Shown in pieces: positions 24,400-35,832 of a DNA stretch of 64,000 nt. A model generated the notes under the pieces. That model saw only the letters and a list, made by a program, of their open reading frames with translations, did not search any database and had not been told where the DNA came from. A program made the translations under genes and the position numbers. Position 1 is the first letter of the stretch. Each line of letters begins with the position of its first letter. Source of the stretch: Colletotrichum lupini (Eukaryota; Ascomycota; Sordariomycetes; Glomerellales; Glomerellaceae); NCBI RefSeq assembly GCF_023278565.1, contig NC_064679.1:3658001-3722000 (forward strand), written 5' to 3'.

Positions 24400-27300
24400 T
24401 TTTAAAATAACCGATTTACTTATACCTACTTTAGCCTAAGCTAAACTAACTAGCCGCGATAGTTAAATTAAATAGTTTAATATACTTCGCGCTATAAGTA
24501 AGGGCGTCGGGGTTTAGAAATACGTTGACCTAGACGCTCTAGATTTTAACGTATTCCTCGACCCCTCTATAACGCTCACTTCGCCCTTAGAATTCGGACG
24601 ATTAGTCGCGACCCGTAATAAAAAAAAACTACGAGCCTACTAAGCCCGTTATAAAGCGTTCGAGAACGACTAAAGAAACTAGGAAATCCTCTGCTAGTAG
24701 CTTTTAAATATAACTCCTAGTACGAACCTTTCGACTTCTTTAAGTATAAGTAACTTATAGAACTAAGCCGGGTTTCTTTTTACGAAACTAGCTATGCTAC
24801 CTACTTTACGTAAATAAATCTATCCCTATACCGCACCCGTAAAGAGGATCTATACGCTCGAGAGTATTTAAAAATAATAAGAGCTCGACGCTAAATATGA
24901 GTAACTTATAGCTTACGAACGTAATACTATTAATATGCATATTAAAGTTCTCGCCTAGTAGTTAGTAAAATTAGTTAACGCTATACTATACGAATACGTA
25001 TTCTAAAAAGCTACTAAGAACGGCGCTAAGTTTAGTATATAGCAAATCGTTAGATATTTAAAATAGGAATTTGCGCCCCCTAAACTAGTAATAAGGAATG
25101 CGGTTCGAGAGGAATACTAATAAGCCCTTAATAAAGCAAGGACCGGAATTAATCCCTAATACTAGTATAAGGAGTAGTAGTCCGCTTATCTCCGAGCTAA
25201 AACGTACGATATTCCGGAAATTAGTAAAGAGATTACTATACTCGACTTCCTAGTTATAGTTAAGTCCAGACTTAACCCTATATAGGGCTAACGCATATAT
25301 AAGACCTTTAGCGAATTAATAGCCTTCGGAACGTATACGAGGACCCTCGAGGAAATTGCGTATATATTTAGCTTAGTAACCTAGGACGTATATACTAAAC
25401 GACCTTTAAATTAAAGAGGGGCTTATTCTACTTTTACTAAACGCTCTAACTTAGTTAACGACGTAAATAATAAGGGTAACGTTATATACCCTTATAATTA
25501 CGCACACCCGTAGCGCCCTACGGCGTACTAAAAATTAGAATAAGCACTTATAAGCCGAAACGCTAATAGGTTACTAATATGAATACTAAGGAGCTATATA
25601 AAAAAAGTCCTCGCCGCTATTAAATTAAGTAAGTAAAAATCACTCTACGGTAAGCTTAAAAAAGCTAGTTAGCTAAGGAATAATAGAACCCCTAAGAAAC
25701 CTAGGTTTCCAAAAGGATCCTCTAATTAACCCACAGCGAGCTTATTAATAAACTAGGACGAGGGCCACGTAGTCGCTATACTTATAAAGAGTTAGGACTT
25801 AGAGGTAAACGCAATCTTTAATACCCCTATAAGTAGCGCTCACCCCTTTTCCTAGAGTACGGTAATAAATAGCTATAGAGCAATATATTTAGTTAATAAT
25901 AAGAGCCTACTTAAACCCGAGAGTTACGTACTATCGGGTAATAAAGACTACGTTAAATTAGGAACTACTATACTACTTATTACCGTACATAGCACTCGTA
26001 TTATAAAGGGCGTCCTAAATAGACCTAAGGAAAAAGGAACCTGCGATCTAAAGCTCTAGAACGTCGCTTATATCGAGGGATTCTATATTAATATAGTCTT
26101 AGAGACTCTACTAAATAGAAGCGCACTCTAATACTACGGTCTAGATTATACTTTGCGATAGGGAACGCTTTATAAGAGCACTATTAAAAAGCAGCTTATC
26201 TAAAAAAATAATCTAGTCTTCTTTAAATATAAGCTCCTCTAATCCTATCCTTCTTTTATAAACCTTAAGCGTGTCTTACAAAGCCTAGCTAGTATTATAC
26301 TACTAGTTAGCTATAGAAAATTCCGTTATTTATATTAACGTACCTATAAGAGGTCTAATAGCGCGCTCCTCTAGCACTTTAGAATAAGTTATCTCGGACC
26401 TAATACTCTTCGTTAATTACTATATAAGACTCGAGGTATGCGTATTAAACCTCTATTACAAGTTAAGTATAAAGTATATATATTATCCGAAGCTAAAATA
26501 GTAGTCTTAAGAGGACTACCCTCAAAAAGAGCCTCACGGCTATAGTACCGTATATACTAAGATCTCTTCTACTTCGAACTATCTCTTAGTAAACGATAAT
26601 ATATACTTATAGCTTCTAACGAATATAGTAAGTAGCTTAGGGGGTTCCCTTTGAGGATAAAAATAGAGGAAGAAGTACTTTTCGCATTATAGAGCCTCGA
26701 GGTAGCGATTCGTTATTAAAAAGGGACTCTAATCTACTTTTTTAAAAGTAATAATAAGACCGCTCTCTTAACTATAAACGTTAGATACGTATATAAAACG
26801 TAATATAGCGAGCTAGGAATCGGAATAGAACTTCTACCTCTATATATAAAAAAACCCATAGGTAACGCTAAAAGAGTAGGTTAACTCGTAATCGCTAAAG
26901 CTTATAAAATACGCCTTTTTATAAACCTCCTTATAAATTTATAAAATAAAACAGTGCTAGTAGCAATCTTTATTTATAATATTACCCCACGGGAGGCTAA
27001 TAAAGGAGATTCGCCTATTATAATAGAAATTAATTAATAAAAGCGGTATTAACGCTAGTAATAGACGGGTTACTAAGTACGGGATTCTAAACCGGTTACC
27101 CCGTATCTTAGTAGCCTCTACGTATATAGCTACTAAGCATACCCTCTTTATAGGGATTATAAGAGGGGTATATAGTAAAAGGAGTTTAAAGTACTTCCCT
27201 ATAGGTATATAGGATACCTAGTTAAATATATACTAAAAATACATAACCTATATAGGGTCTAGGTACCCGCGCTCGAGTAGGTATTTATTACGAGGAATAT

Positions 27301-29800
27301 TAGGTTTAATAAAAAAGTCTTTTATAATCCCGCATACGAGGAATAAGCTATCGTGGGTGAGTAAGTAAATCTAATAATCTAAGAAATATAAGAACTTTTT
27401 AATACTAATAATAAGTTAATTCGAGCACTCGGGGAAGTAGATCTAGACTTTAAAAATGCTAGTACTTAAGATAACTCTATAGTCAAGGATAGTATTATTA
27501 TTAGATTTTTAACTATTTAGGACGCTAAGTAACTAATAGACGTACTCTAGGGTGCGGTAAATAAGGCTAAAGAGGTTAATATAGTCTTACCGTTACTACT
27601 AACCCCTAAGATAACCCCCTTGCGCGAGCTCGGGGGTAAGGGTAAAAAAGGGGATATAGTAACTAAGTTATAAACGGCTTTGCGCAGTTTATAGTCCTCT
27701 TTACGAGCGCTTATATATACCGCGGAGGTTCTCGAGCCTTTAATTCTTAACGGCTCTTAATAAAACGCTAGAATACGCAGTAAACGAGGTACTAATCGCG
27801 AGGAAGTAATTCCTAACGCTAAAGTTAATATTAATAAGGAACCCTTATAATAAACCTCTATTATTATATAAGAACAGAGCTTATAAGAACTACCTTATTA
27901 AGTACTAAGTAAAGCTTTGTTAGGTCCTAGACGTTTAAACCGGGCCCGTAGACCTCTATAACGCTTTAATAGTAATATCTTCGCAACGCTCTTATATTCG
28001 AATATAAAAAACGGCAATTACTATAACCGTCTCTAGGACTACTTTTTCTCTACCTTTATATCTAATTAGTAAAAAGCTATAGAGGAAAGTAGTATAGGAT
28101 ATATAATACTCTATTAAGTAATAAAAGGAGCAGTTTATAGGACCTACCTAGAGTACTCTAGAGGAGTTTAAAAACTACGACTTACTAAAGTTAACTTCTA
28201 AAGCCTACTAAAGAAGTTTAGCGATATTAAATATCTCCTACCGCAACTATAGAAGTTACTTAGGGATACTATGGACGCAGAAATAAAAAAGCTAAGGGAT
28301 ATTAGTATATAAGAAGAGGTCGACCGTAATCCTAAATAAGGGATCCTATTTCTATTAAAGTGGGTATATACTTATAAGCACGACGTTAATAACGAGGTTA
28401 GCGAGGTAAAAGTACGTATATATATAAGGGGGGATATATAACTACTTAACCCCTTATAAAATACGTACGCTTCGATACTCGCTATAAAGGCCTTTAGGCT
28501 TATAATAGTAATAGCTACCTAATTCGACCTTAAGGTAGACTAGTATAATACTATTAACGCATTCCTTAACGCGCCTCTTAAGAGCGAGAAGCTAGTAATT
28601 ATTAAACTCCTAGAGGGATATAAGGTCACTAATAAAGTAAATAAACTCTAACGCGCTCTATATAGCCTCCGAGACTTACTAATTCTCTAGTTTTAAACTT
28701 TTACCTCTATACTCCGTAGTATAAATATAATATATAGCTACGAGGAGATCTATATTTACTAAACTATAGATAGGAAGGTAATACTAGTGTTCTATATTAA
28801 TAACTTTATTATTCTATACTATCGAGACGACCAAAAGGCGGCTTAGGGGATCGTTAACAGTATAAAAGAATATATTAACCTTAAGGAGAATGGACCGATT
28901 AATTACTTCCTCGGAGTGCGGATTTTACGAAACCGTATTACTCGTAAGGTTTACCTTATCTATAACGTATATATCGAGCGAGTTACTAAGCGCTTCGACC
29001 TTATAGATTTACTATATTTAGCTACCCCTCTTCTTTAGGAAGAGTTTAAACTAAACGAGGGGTAAGTAACAAAAGAGGAAATAAAGAGCTACTAAAAAAA
29101 GGTCGGGAGTGTGCTTTATATAGCTATTATAATTAGACTAGACGTCGCCTTTACTTATTCGCAATTATTATAGTTCTTAACTAACCTAAGCGCAACTTAT
29201 ATTAAAGTAATTAACTACTATATCCGATATTTCTATATAACAAGATATCTTACGCTCTGCTACGGTAGTATACTAAGTACGTAATTATTACTTCTAGCTA
29301 GAGATACTAGCTTCGTAAATAACGAGGTAATACGACGATTATCTTAGGGATATATAATATTCCTTTTTAACGGCCCAATTTAATAAAAATTAGCACGCTA
29401 GGCGACGGTTACGACGTTAATTACTAAAGCTAAGCTTTTTTACCTTAAGGAAACCGCAAAAGAGACTATGGCTCTAAAGCGCCTTTTTAAGGATATTACC
29501 CTTAACCTAGGAGAAGTATAGTTAGTTAACTACGATAATTAGTAAACGATTCGACTCGTCGTAGGGGAAAGAAAAAGAATAGCTACTTAACTTCGCTATA
29601 TTAATATATAGAATATATAGCTAAGATAAGAGCACGCTAGAGGCAGCTTCGAGGTTATTTATATATTAATAAAAGATATATTAGTAAATAGACTTATTAA
29701 AAACCTTTTACGAGCTAAGTTCGAACATTTCCGCACACTTTTTAACCTCTATAATGCGCGAGAAGCTATTATAAATAACTAAAATAGTTAAAAATAATTA
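24400..29800 (+). pseudogene. Dead gag-pol of copy 1
   Basis: No intact frame remains; product recognised by reading through TAA/TAG. Approximate layout: gag-like 24500-25800; aspartic-protease-like 25850-26250 (VNNKSLLKPESYVLSGNKD; NVAYIEGFYINIV); integrase 26350-27300 (FHFELSL-type region with EYSK, PLYIKKPIGNAKRVG); reverse transcriptase about 28100-29000; RNase H about 29400-29790. The YxDD catalytic box is at 28793-28804 and reads YINN, so both aspartates are lost through G-to-A. Boundaries are rough. The product cannot be active. Confidence 0.85.
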
Positions 29801-30165
29801 ATTTGGGCCACGCTTAGAAAAACTTAATACCTAAAGGTAAACGATAGACGGAACCTAGAGTGCGGCCCGGAGGCTTAAAATAAATAAAATAACCTTACCC
29901 CGTAGGGTATATATATATAAAAATAAGACCCGGGCTTGCGCCTACTATTTAAACTTCTAGTTTACGAAGTACGCAATTACTAAAAGTATAGTATTATTAA
30001 AAAGGAGGGTTAATACGCACGCTAAGAAACGCGTTTTATATACCTCGAAGTTTATAAAATTAAGAGTAGTAGGGGTAGTAAGGGGCACAGGAGCCGGAAC
30101 GACCGTTAGGTTAACGACTTAGGGTATAGAAGTAGGCGGCGCGATAGGAGGTTAGTTATAAACGA

Positions 30166-31071
30166 CTACGATAGGTACGAGAGAGGACCGGGGGTACGTA
30201 TTAAAAAAGTCCTCTATATAAAAGCCGATATAGTTCTTATATATCCTCTAATTATTATATATCTAGCGGACGATATTACGGAGCTTAGTAATATCTTATT
30301 AAAATTATAGTTAGAAGTGCGCTTCTTAACGATAGAAAAGGATAATATACTTATAAGAGAGGGAGCGCTATTTATAATAGCCTCGGTAAGGGCCTAGGCT
30401 ATTAGCCGTAAAACGACCGGTATATTAATATACCCTTTAGCTAAACGGCTATTAAAATAGCGCGCATACTAGCTACTACTTTTTATAAAATAACGACTAC
30501 TATCCTTAGTATTAATATACCAGAGGGCTACCTTAAGATAGGGCAGGTACTAAATCTCCCGTTCCTCGGGAGCCTCTTTCTTAAGCTTTTTAAGGACTAA
30601 GTATACGTTAAATAGGCCTAGAATAATAAAAAGAACTATACTTACCGCGGGGGGTACCTTAGCCTCTCGGCGTTCTCTTCTACTTCTTACCGCCCTTTTA
30701 AAAAGAGCTAGCTTTACGTTTTTTAGACCTTAGAATAATATTAAATATAAACTCCTAAAATAATAAGTATATAATATACCCTTTTTAAAGGGCTTATTAT
30801 TCGAACTAGTCTTATCCTTATTCTTAGACTCCGAGGGGGGGATAAGTAAAAGCTTATTAGAGCTCTTATTATTACTATTTACCTTATTATTACCCTTATT
30901 ACGGCCGCTAAAAAGAGCCTCGAACTTAATAAAGTCCTTAGCGTTTCGATTAGTAACTTTAATATCTTCTTAGCTAGGGAGAGAGAGCTTAGTAGCCGGG
31001 CCTTAATAAGCGGGTAAGAGGTTACGGGGGGGGGTAACGACCCAGAGGGGCTCGTTAATATTATTACCTAT
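30166..31071 (-). pseudogene. Antisense frame between RNase H and 3' LTR, copy 1
   Basis: Read on the strand opposite to gag-pol, this stretch gives about 300 codons broken only by a handful of TAA/TAG codons at Gln- or Trp-like positions. It has an acidic and Ser/Asn/Lys-rich N-terminal part (IPPSESKNKDKTS), then YTYYFRSLYLIL, a hydrophobic stretch AVSIVLFIILGLFNVYLV followed by KKLKKEAPEERE, and a C-terminal part with SIVKKRTSNYNFNKILLSSV. The same frame is present in copy 2. No known family recognised. Whether it was translated is inference. Confidence 0.55.
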
Positions 31072-31540
31072 TTAAACTCTTAATAAACTATATAATACGT
31101 ATATAAGAAGTATTATAAAAATTATGCGAAACTTATTATTATTTTTAAATATATTAAATATTTATATTTAGAATAAAATTAATAAACGATTTAACGGCAT
31201 AAGCGCGCGCGCGTAGTAAACGGGGGTACTTATAATAATTACGAGAGGTTAAAAAAAAGAAAAAAAATAATAACTAAGTAACGCCGCGAGAATTTAAATA
31301 TACGCAAAGCGGCTAAGTAGCCTCGCCCTTAGTAATTTATATACTAAAAGTAATAGAATACGCGCTATTCCGGATTAGGATTCTATTTATTTTAAATAAA
31401 GGGATATATTTATAATAAACGCGGTTTAAAAGACGCGTATCCCTTATGCTTAATTTTCTTTTATTTATATTCGACTAAATTAGGCCTTTATAAGGGTATT
31501 TAGAGATTCTATCTTAGGTATAATAGCTCCCTAGCGGTAG

Positions 31541-31553
31541 CAATTAGGGGGTA
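31541..31553 (+). other. Polypurine tract of copy 1
   Basis: CAATTAGGGGGTA directly before the 3' LTR; copy 2 has TAATTGGGGGGTA at the equivalent place. This fits the primer for plus-strand DNA synthesis. Confidence 0.7.
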
Positions 31554-31730
31554 TATTACGTAATAGGGATAGTAATCGTACTTTATAAAGTGCCCGTTAC
31601 GTACTAAATCACGTATCTATTTTAGATATTGTGTATATAGACCTTCTCTTTTTATCTATTTCCACTTTAATAGTTAAGCCACTTTTATTATATTCCGTAT
31701 GCCTATTACTGCGTGCCATAACTCGTGATA
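31554..31730 (+). repeat. 3' LTR of copy 1
   Basis: 177 bp, starting TATTACGTAATAGGG (RIP form of TGTCACGTAACAGGG) and ending ACTCGTGATA. Followed directly by the TSD TATCT. Confidence 0.95.
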
Positions 31731-32480
31731 TATCTCGTCGGCATAGGCAGCCGCCGTATACTTATCGATATAGGCGAGGGCAAGCTATCGTAGATCGCCG
31801 CGGTCAAGTCAACCCTCGAGTAAGAAAAGGCGACGGTGGAGAAGGTATTGATCACTCACTGGTACTATGATTACACGGGCGGCATCCAGCAGCTGCTAGA
31901 GCTGTCTCCGAGCTCAGAGGTCTTTAAGAACTAACCCGAGGAGGGCTAGTTAGACATTTCGGAGGGCCAAAAGTTTGTTGTCGACGGTGTCAGCCTTACC
32001 GCTGTCTTCACCCCGGGGCATACCGTCGACCACATGGCCTTCGTCTTGGAGGAGGAGGACGCTATGTTCACGGCGGATAACGTCTTGGGCCAGGGTACCG
32101 CAGTATTCGAGGACTTGACCATCTACCTCAACAGTCTCGAGAGAATGCAGAGCCTGTTCAAGGGAAGGGCGTATCCAGGTCACGGGCCCGTGATTGACAA
32201 CGGCCCGTCCAAGATTCAAGACTACATCAACCACCGGAAGGCTCGAGAGGAGCAGGTCATTCGTACGCTAAGGACGGCGAGGCAAGGCTCTAATATCGAG
32301 GGCGATCCCTATGCCTGGACGGTCATGGAGCTTGTCAAAGTCATTTACGCTGACGTTCCTGAGGAGCTGCATATCCCGGCGAGCGGTGGGGTCATACAGA
32401 TCTTGGGAAAGCTCGAAAAGGAAAACAAGGTGGTCCAGAGTGATGAGAGATGGAAGTTGAAAGATCGATCTGCGTTATAA

Positions 32481-35173
32481 TTCGTCCAGATAATGAAACG
32501 GGGCAGAGGTGTTGGCGGACCTTGGTCGGAGCCTCGGATCCGAAGACGGCAGATTTGACGTCGTGATATGTCATACTTAAGTAGGAGGAAAGTGGGGATG
32601 GACCTCATGGCTTTGAGGACTACGCATATCATAGAAACCAGACGATCCCGCAACGAGGGTATGAATGTGCTGAGCGTATAATGCAATACACTATACGTCT
32701 ACAATAGCTTCGAGTTTGCCATAGTCAGCCGGCGATTGGAAGAATCGCGTAGCTAAGATGGGCCATGTGCATCGCGATGGCTCTGCGGCAAGGTTACACA
32801 GCGCAACGAGACCGCCGGAAGGTTCGGACAAGTCGAATCTCGTGACGGCGCGGGACGTACGATGAAAGTGGGGCGCCACCTGGAAGGCTAGAAACAGCGG
32901 TCGCGGTCTGCATCTCACCAAGGATTCTCTTCTTCTTGGTAGCATCGAAACGGATGCGCTGTTCCGATATCTTGTGACGCAAGCTCAACGCAGCAGAGGT
33001 TGAGGGCGGTGTGGTGCAGTAGTTGACATGGAATAGACTAGAGCATTGCGGGTGATATGTCACAATCTCACCTTATTGAATGTTAGAGTGTCAGAGAAAA
33101 CCGGTGCGGCGGTACGTCTTTGTATGTCCAGCTCACCTTAAGTTGTTATACTGGGTGTTGTAGTCGGAAGGGTGACTGAGATATCCGCCCTTCGACTGCA
33201 GATGTGACTCGATCAATATTATTTTACAATTGCATAGAAGCTGATATTCCTTCGATATTATCGAGAAACAGCGTCATCATCCATATCAAGCAGAGTAGCC
33301 TCAAAAACTTCCTACGAATTTTACGATGCCCCGTGATCGATGCGGGTCGGACTCCGACTTGACTCCGGAGCCACCGACCGCAAGCCGCGGGAAAAGAGGG
33401 GCCTTCGCTTATGATGTCTCGCAGTGCTTCCACAATCAGGTCCGGTCGGCCATGAGAGGTACCCAAGGTACTTCAGGTAGGTACATCAAAGGTACAACGT
33501 ACCCGCCAGTCTGTCATGTGGAGCCAAGAAGGAGAGCGGGATCGTGGGTTTGACGGGCGGATCGAAGGCAAGGATGCGCACGTACGGATTTCTTATGTGG
33601 ATTTGGCCAGGTGGTGGGCGGATGGGTTGTGGATTTCCTGCTTGCATCCATCCATGTGGATTTTTGCTCTCTTCTTGGTGGAGTTGGGCGAACTAGTTGT
33701 TCATGAGGCTGCTTTAATTTTTCCTTTTGCTGACTTATCCTCTACTTGTTGGCTTCTGGGTGCCATCCCATTTGTAATACGGTCACTATATGGCCGCGAT
33801 ATTGTTCCCCCCAGGTTTCTGTACGTGATGAATCACAGTGTATCATCTGGGCCGGCGTCTGTTGACGTGGGGTATGGCTCATTGCAGGTTTCGGTCAACC
33901 GCTCAGGTTGAACATACTCAGGCCAAGGGCATGGCGCAGAGAGAAGCAGGAGAAGTCATTGGCTCCCTTGGGGTTAGACCATTGAGAGAAGCAGAGCAAA
34001 GTCTCATTACAGAATGCAAGCAGGCAGCAGAATAGAAGTTACAGGGAAACAGGCTCAACATCATCAATATAGGAAATCAGAAGTTCAGAAGTTTCACAAC
34101 CCCATGGCCGGGCGGTCTACGGGGGTTACGGGACGTGAGACACGCCGTAACGTACTCCGTACATGGCCTGTTCGTACGGAGCTTTCGTGTATCCTCCGTG
34201 TCCGCAAATTTTACTCGTCTTGGCGCCGCGTTGGCAAAGGCTCGGCCGCCCGCCGGGCGTCGTTCAACTTCCAACTCGGGGTGAGAAAAAATACACAGCC
34301 TTCAGGCCTCAAGATGATGTTGCAGTGATAGCAGAGCTGGGCGTCAGAAGGATTTGACGCAGGGCTTATTCCCAACGGACGGAGCTTCGGAAGCGCGGCC
34401 AACACTTTGGTTTCGTTCTTTTGTTCTTACGTTCTGGATTACCTAGACATTTCATGTCGGTACTTCGCGCTTCCCGCATCCGCCGGCACTGGGGGTCCTG
34501 CACGTTTTCGTTCTGCTTATTAACAAAACATTTTCTCTGCCCTATGAGATTTTAGCTCGTGGCCGGGCCCCTTCTCAGTCTCTGCTTACCGCACCCATCG
34601 GTGGAGTGGGAACGACGCACACCACACCACAACCTCCACGGAAGTTACACTACAGATCGACGCAGGCAAGGCAGGACAGGGATAGGTAGGTGACGCGACG
34701 GAGTTATGTGATGGGGATAGGTAGCTCGCCCGTCTCCCCCGTGTGACTCAACTCCCATGCCTAGACGGAAGTGTTCACAGGTCTTCGGGTCTCTGAAGGG
34801 CGCCACGTTCATGTAAGAATCTGACATGGTGGGACACACACCACTAGCAATGTTGGTCCGTAGCAAAGTTGACTTACAAATTCAATGAGCCCTTCTTTAG
34901 TACCATGGGTGGACAGCAAAGACAGCCTCGCACATCTGACGACGACGCTTGAGTGGCTGCGGCGAGCACCACGAATCGACGCGCGTGTTATTGACGGCTT
35001 GGTGGTCAGATACCATCTCACAGGGCGTTTAAGGCCTGAGGTAAGGAGAGAAAAGGCAAGTCATCGGTGATTTACACTAACGACAGAAAACGGCACTCGG
35101 CTACCGCGATCTTAGCGATAAGGTTGTTTTGTTTAGTATTAGTCTGTTGCTCCGTAGTCCCTACCTTACCCAC
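32481..35173. other. Unique island between the two retrotransposons
   Basis: About 2.7 kb of ordinary base composition with CA and TG present. No gene is confidently seen. A short plausible coding stretch lies at 34885-35070 on the plus strand (LAHLTTTLEWLRRAPRIDAR), followed by a GTAAGG donor at 35041. A cluster of GGTACC-like motifs lies at 33460-33500. Confidence 0.5.
34885..35070 (+). pseudogene. Possible gene fragment beside copy 2
   Basis: Sixty-one codons starting MSPSLVPWVDSKDSLAHLTT with protein-like composition and a possible splice donor at 35041, about 130 bp from the retrotransposon edge. No domain recognised and no continuation found on the other side of the element. It may be an exon of a lost gene or a chance frame. 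Confidence 0.2.
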
Positions 35174-35350
35174 TGTCACGAGTTATAATACGCAGCAATG
35201 GGCATACGGAGTATAGTAAAAGTGGCTTAACTATTAAAGTAGAAATAGATAAAAGGAGAAGGTCTATATATACGATATCTAAGATAGATACGTAATTTAG
35301 TACATAACGGGCACTTTATAAAGTGCGATTACTATCCTTATTACGTAATA
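35174..35350 (-). repeat. 3' LTR of copy 2
   Basis: 177 bp; on the plus strand it starts TGTCACGAGTTATAAT, showing the unmutated CGTGACA terminus of the LTR, and ends TATTACGTAATA. This copy reveals the native terminal inverted repeat TGTCACG/CGTGACA. Confidence 0.95.
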
Positions 35351-35363
35351 TACCCCCCAATTA
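35351..35363 (-). other. Polypurine tract of copy 2
   Basis: Reads TAATTGGGGGGTA on the minus strand immediately before the 3' LTR. Confidence 0.65.
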
Positions 35364-35832
35364 CTACCGCTAGGGAGCTATTGTGCCTAAGATAGAATTT
35401 CTAAATGCCCTTATAAAGGCCTAATTTAGTCGAATATAAATAAAGGAAAATTAAGCGCAAGGGATACGCGTTTTTTAAACCGCGTTTATTATAAATATAT
35501 CCCTTTATTTAAAGTAAATAGAATCCTAACCCAGAATAGCGCGTATTCTACTACTTCCGGTATATAAATTACTAAGGGCGAGGCTACCTAGCCGCCTTAT
35601 ATATATCTAAATTCTCGTAGCGTTGCCTAGCTATTATTTTTCTTCTTTTTTTTAACTTCTCGTAATTATTATAAGTACCCCCGTTTATTACGCGCGCGCG
35701 CTTATACCGTCGAATCGTTTACTAATTTTATTTTAAATATAAATATTTAATATATTTAGAAGTAATAGTAAGTTTTATACAATTTTTATAATACCTCTTA
35801 TATACGTATTATATAGTTTATTAAGAGTTTAG

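Larger units (their letters stand above)
24152..31730 (+). mobile_element. Ty1/copia-type LTR retrotransposon, copy 1 (full length, RIP-degraded)
   Basis: 7,579 bp, bounded by 177-bp LTRs and flanked by a perfect 5-bp duplication TATCT (24147-24151 and 31731-31735). LTR ends are TGTCACG...CGTGACA where not mutated. The order protease-like, integrase, reverse transcriptase, RNase H on the plus strand defines the copia type. About 1.75 kb separates RNase H from the 3' LTR and carries an antisense frame. CA and TG dinucleotides are almost absent inside, CG is common, and all frames are full of TAA/TAG, the mark of RIP. It has exactly the length of copy 2, so no net insertion or deletion separates them. 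It disrupts the LACTB2-like gene. Confidence 0.95.
24039..32480 (+). pseudogene. LACTB2-like metallo-beta-lactamase-fold gene, split by a retrotransposon and mutated
   Basis: The gene starts at 24039 ([20 protein letters not shown]) and reads to 24151 (LQGTNTYL), where element 1 is inserted. Skipping the element and one TSD copy, the same frame resumes at 31736 and ends at the TAA at 32478-32480; the two parts sum to 858 nt (285 codons plus stop), so the insertion site is in frame. The second part has four in-frame stops (TAG, TAA, TAA, TAG, all before about 31955), each explained by C-to-T or G-to-A. The first zinc motif, HxHxDH in the family, reads HWYYDY. Downstream motifs are intact: PGHTVDH, FTADNVLGQG and YPGHGPV. 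The intact family is a soluble beta-lactamase-fold hydrolase (human LACTB2 is a mitochondrial endoribonuclease); the fungal role is uncertain, and some relatives serve as thioesterases in polyketide pathways. Almost certainly dead. Confidence 0.9.
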
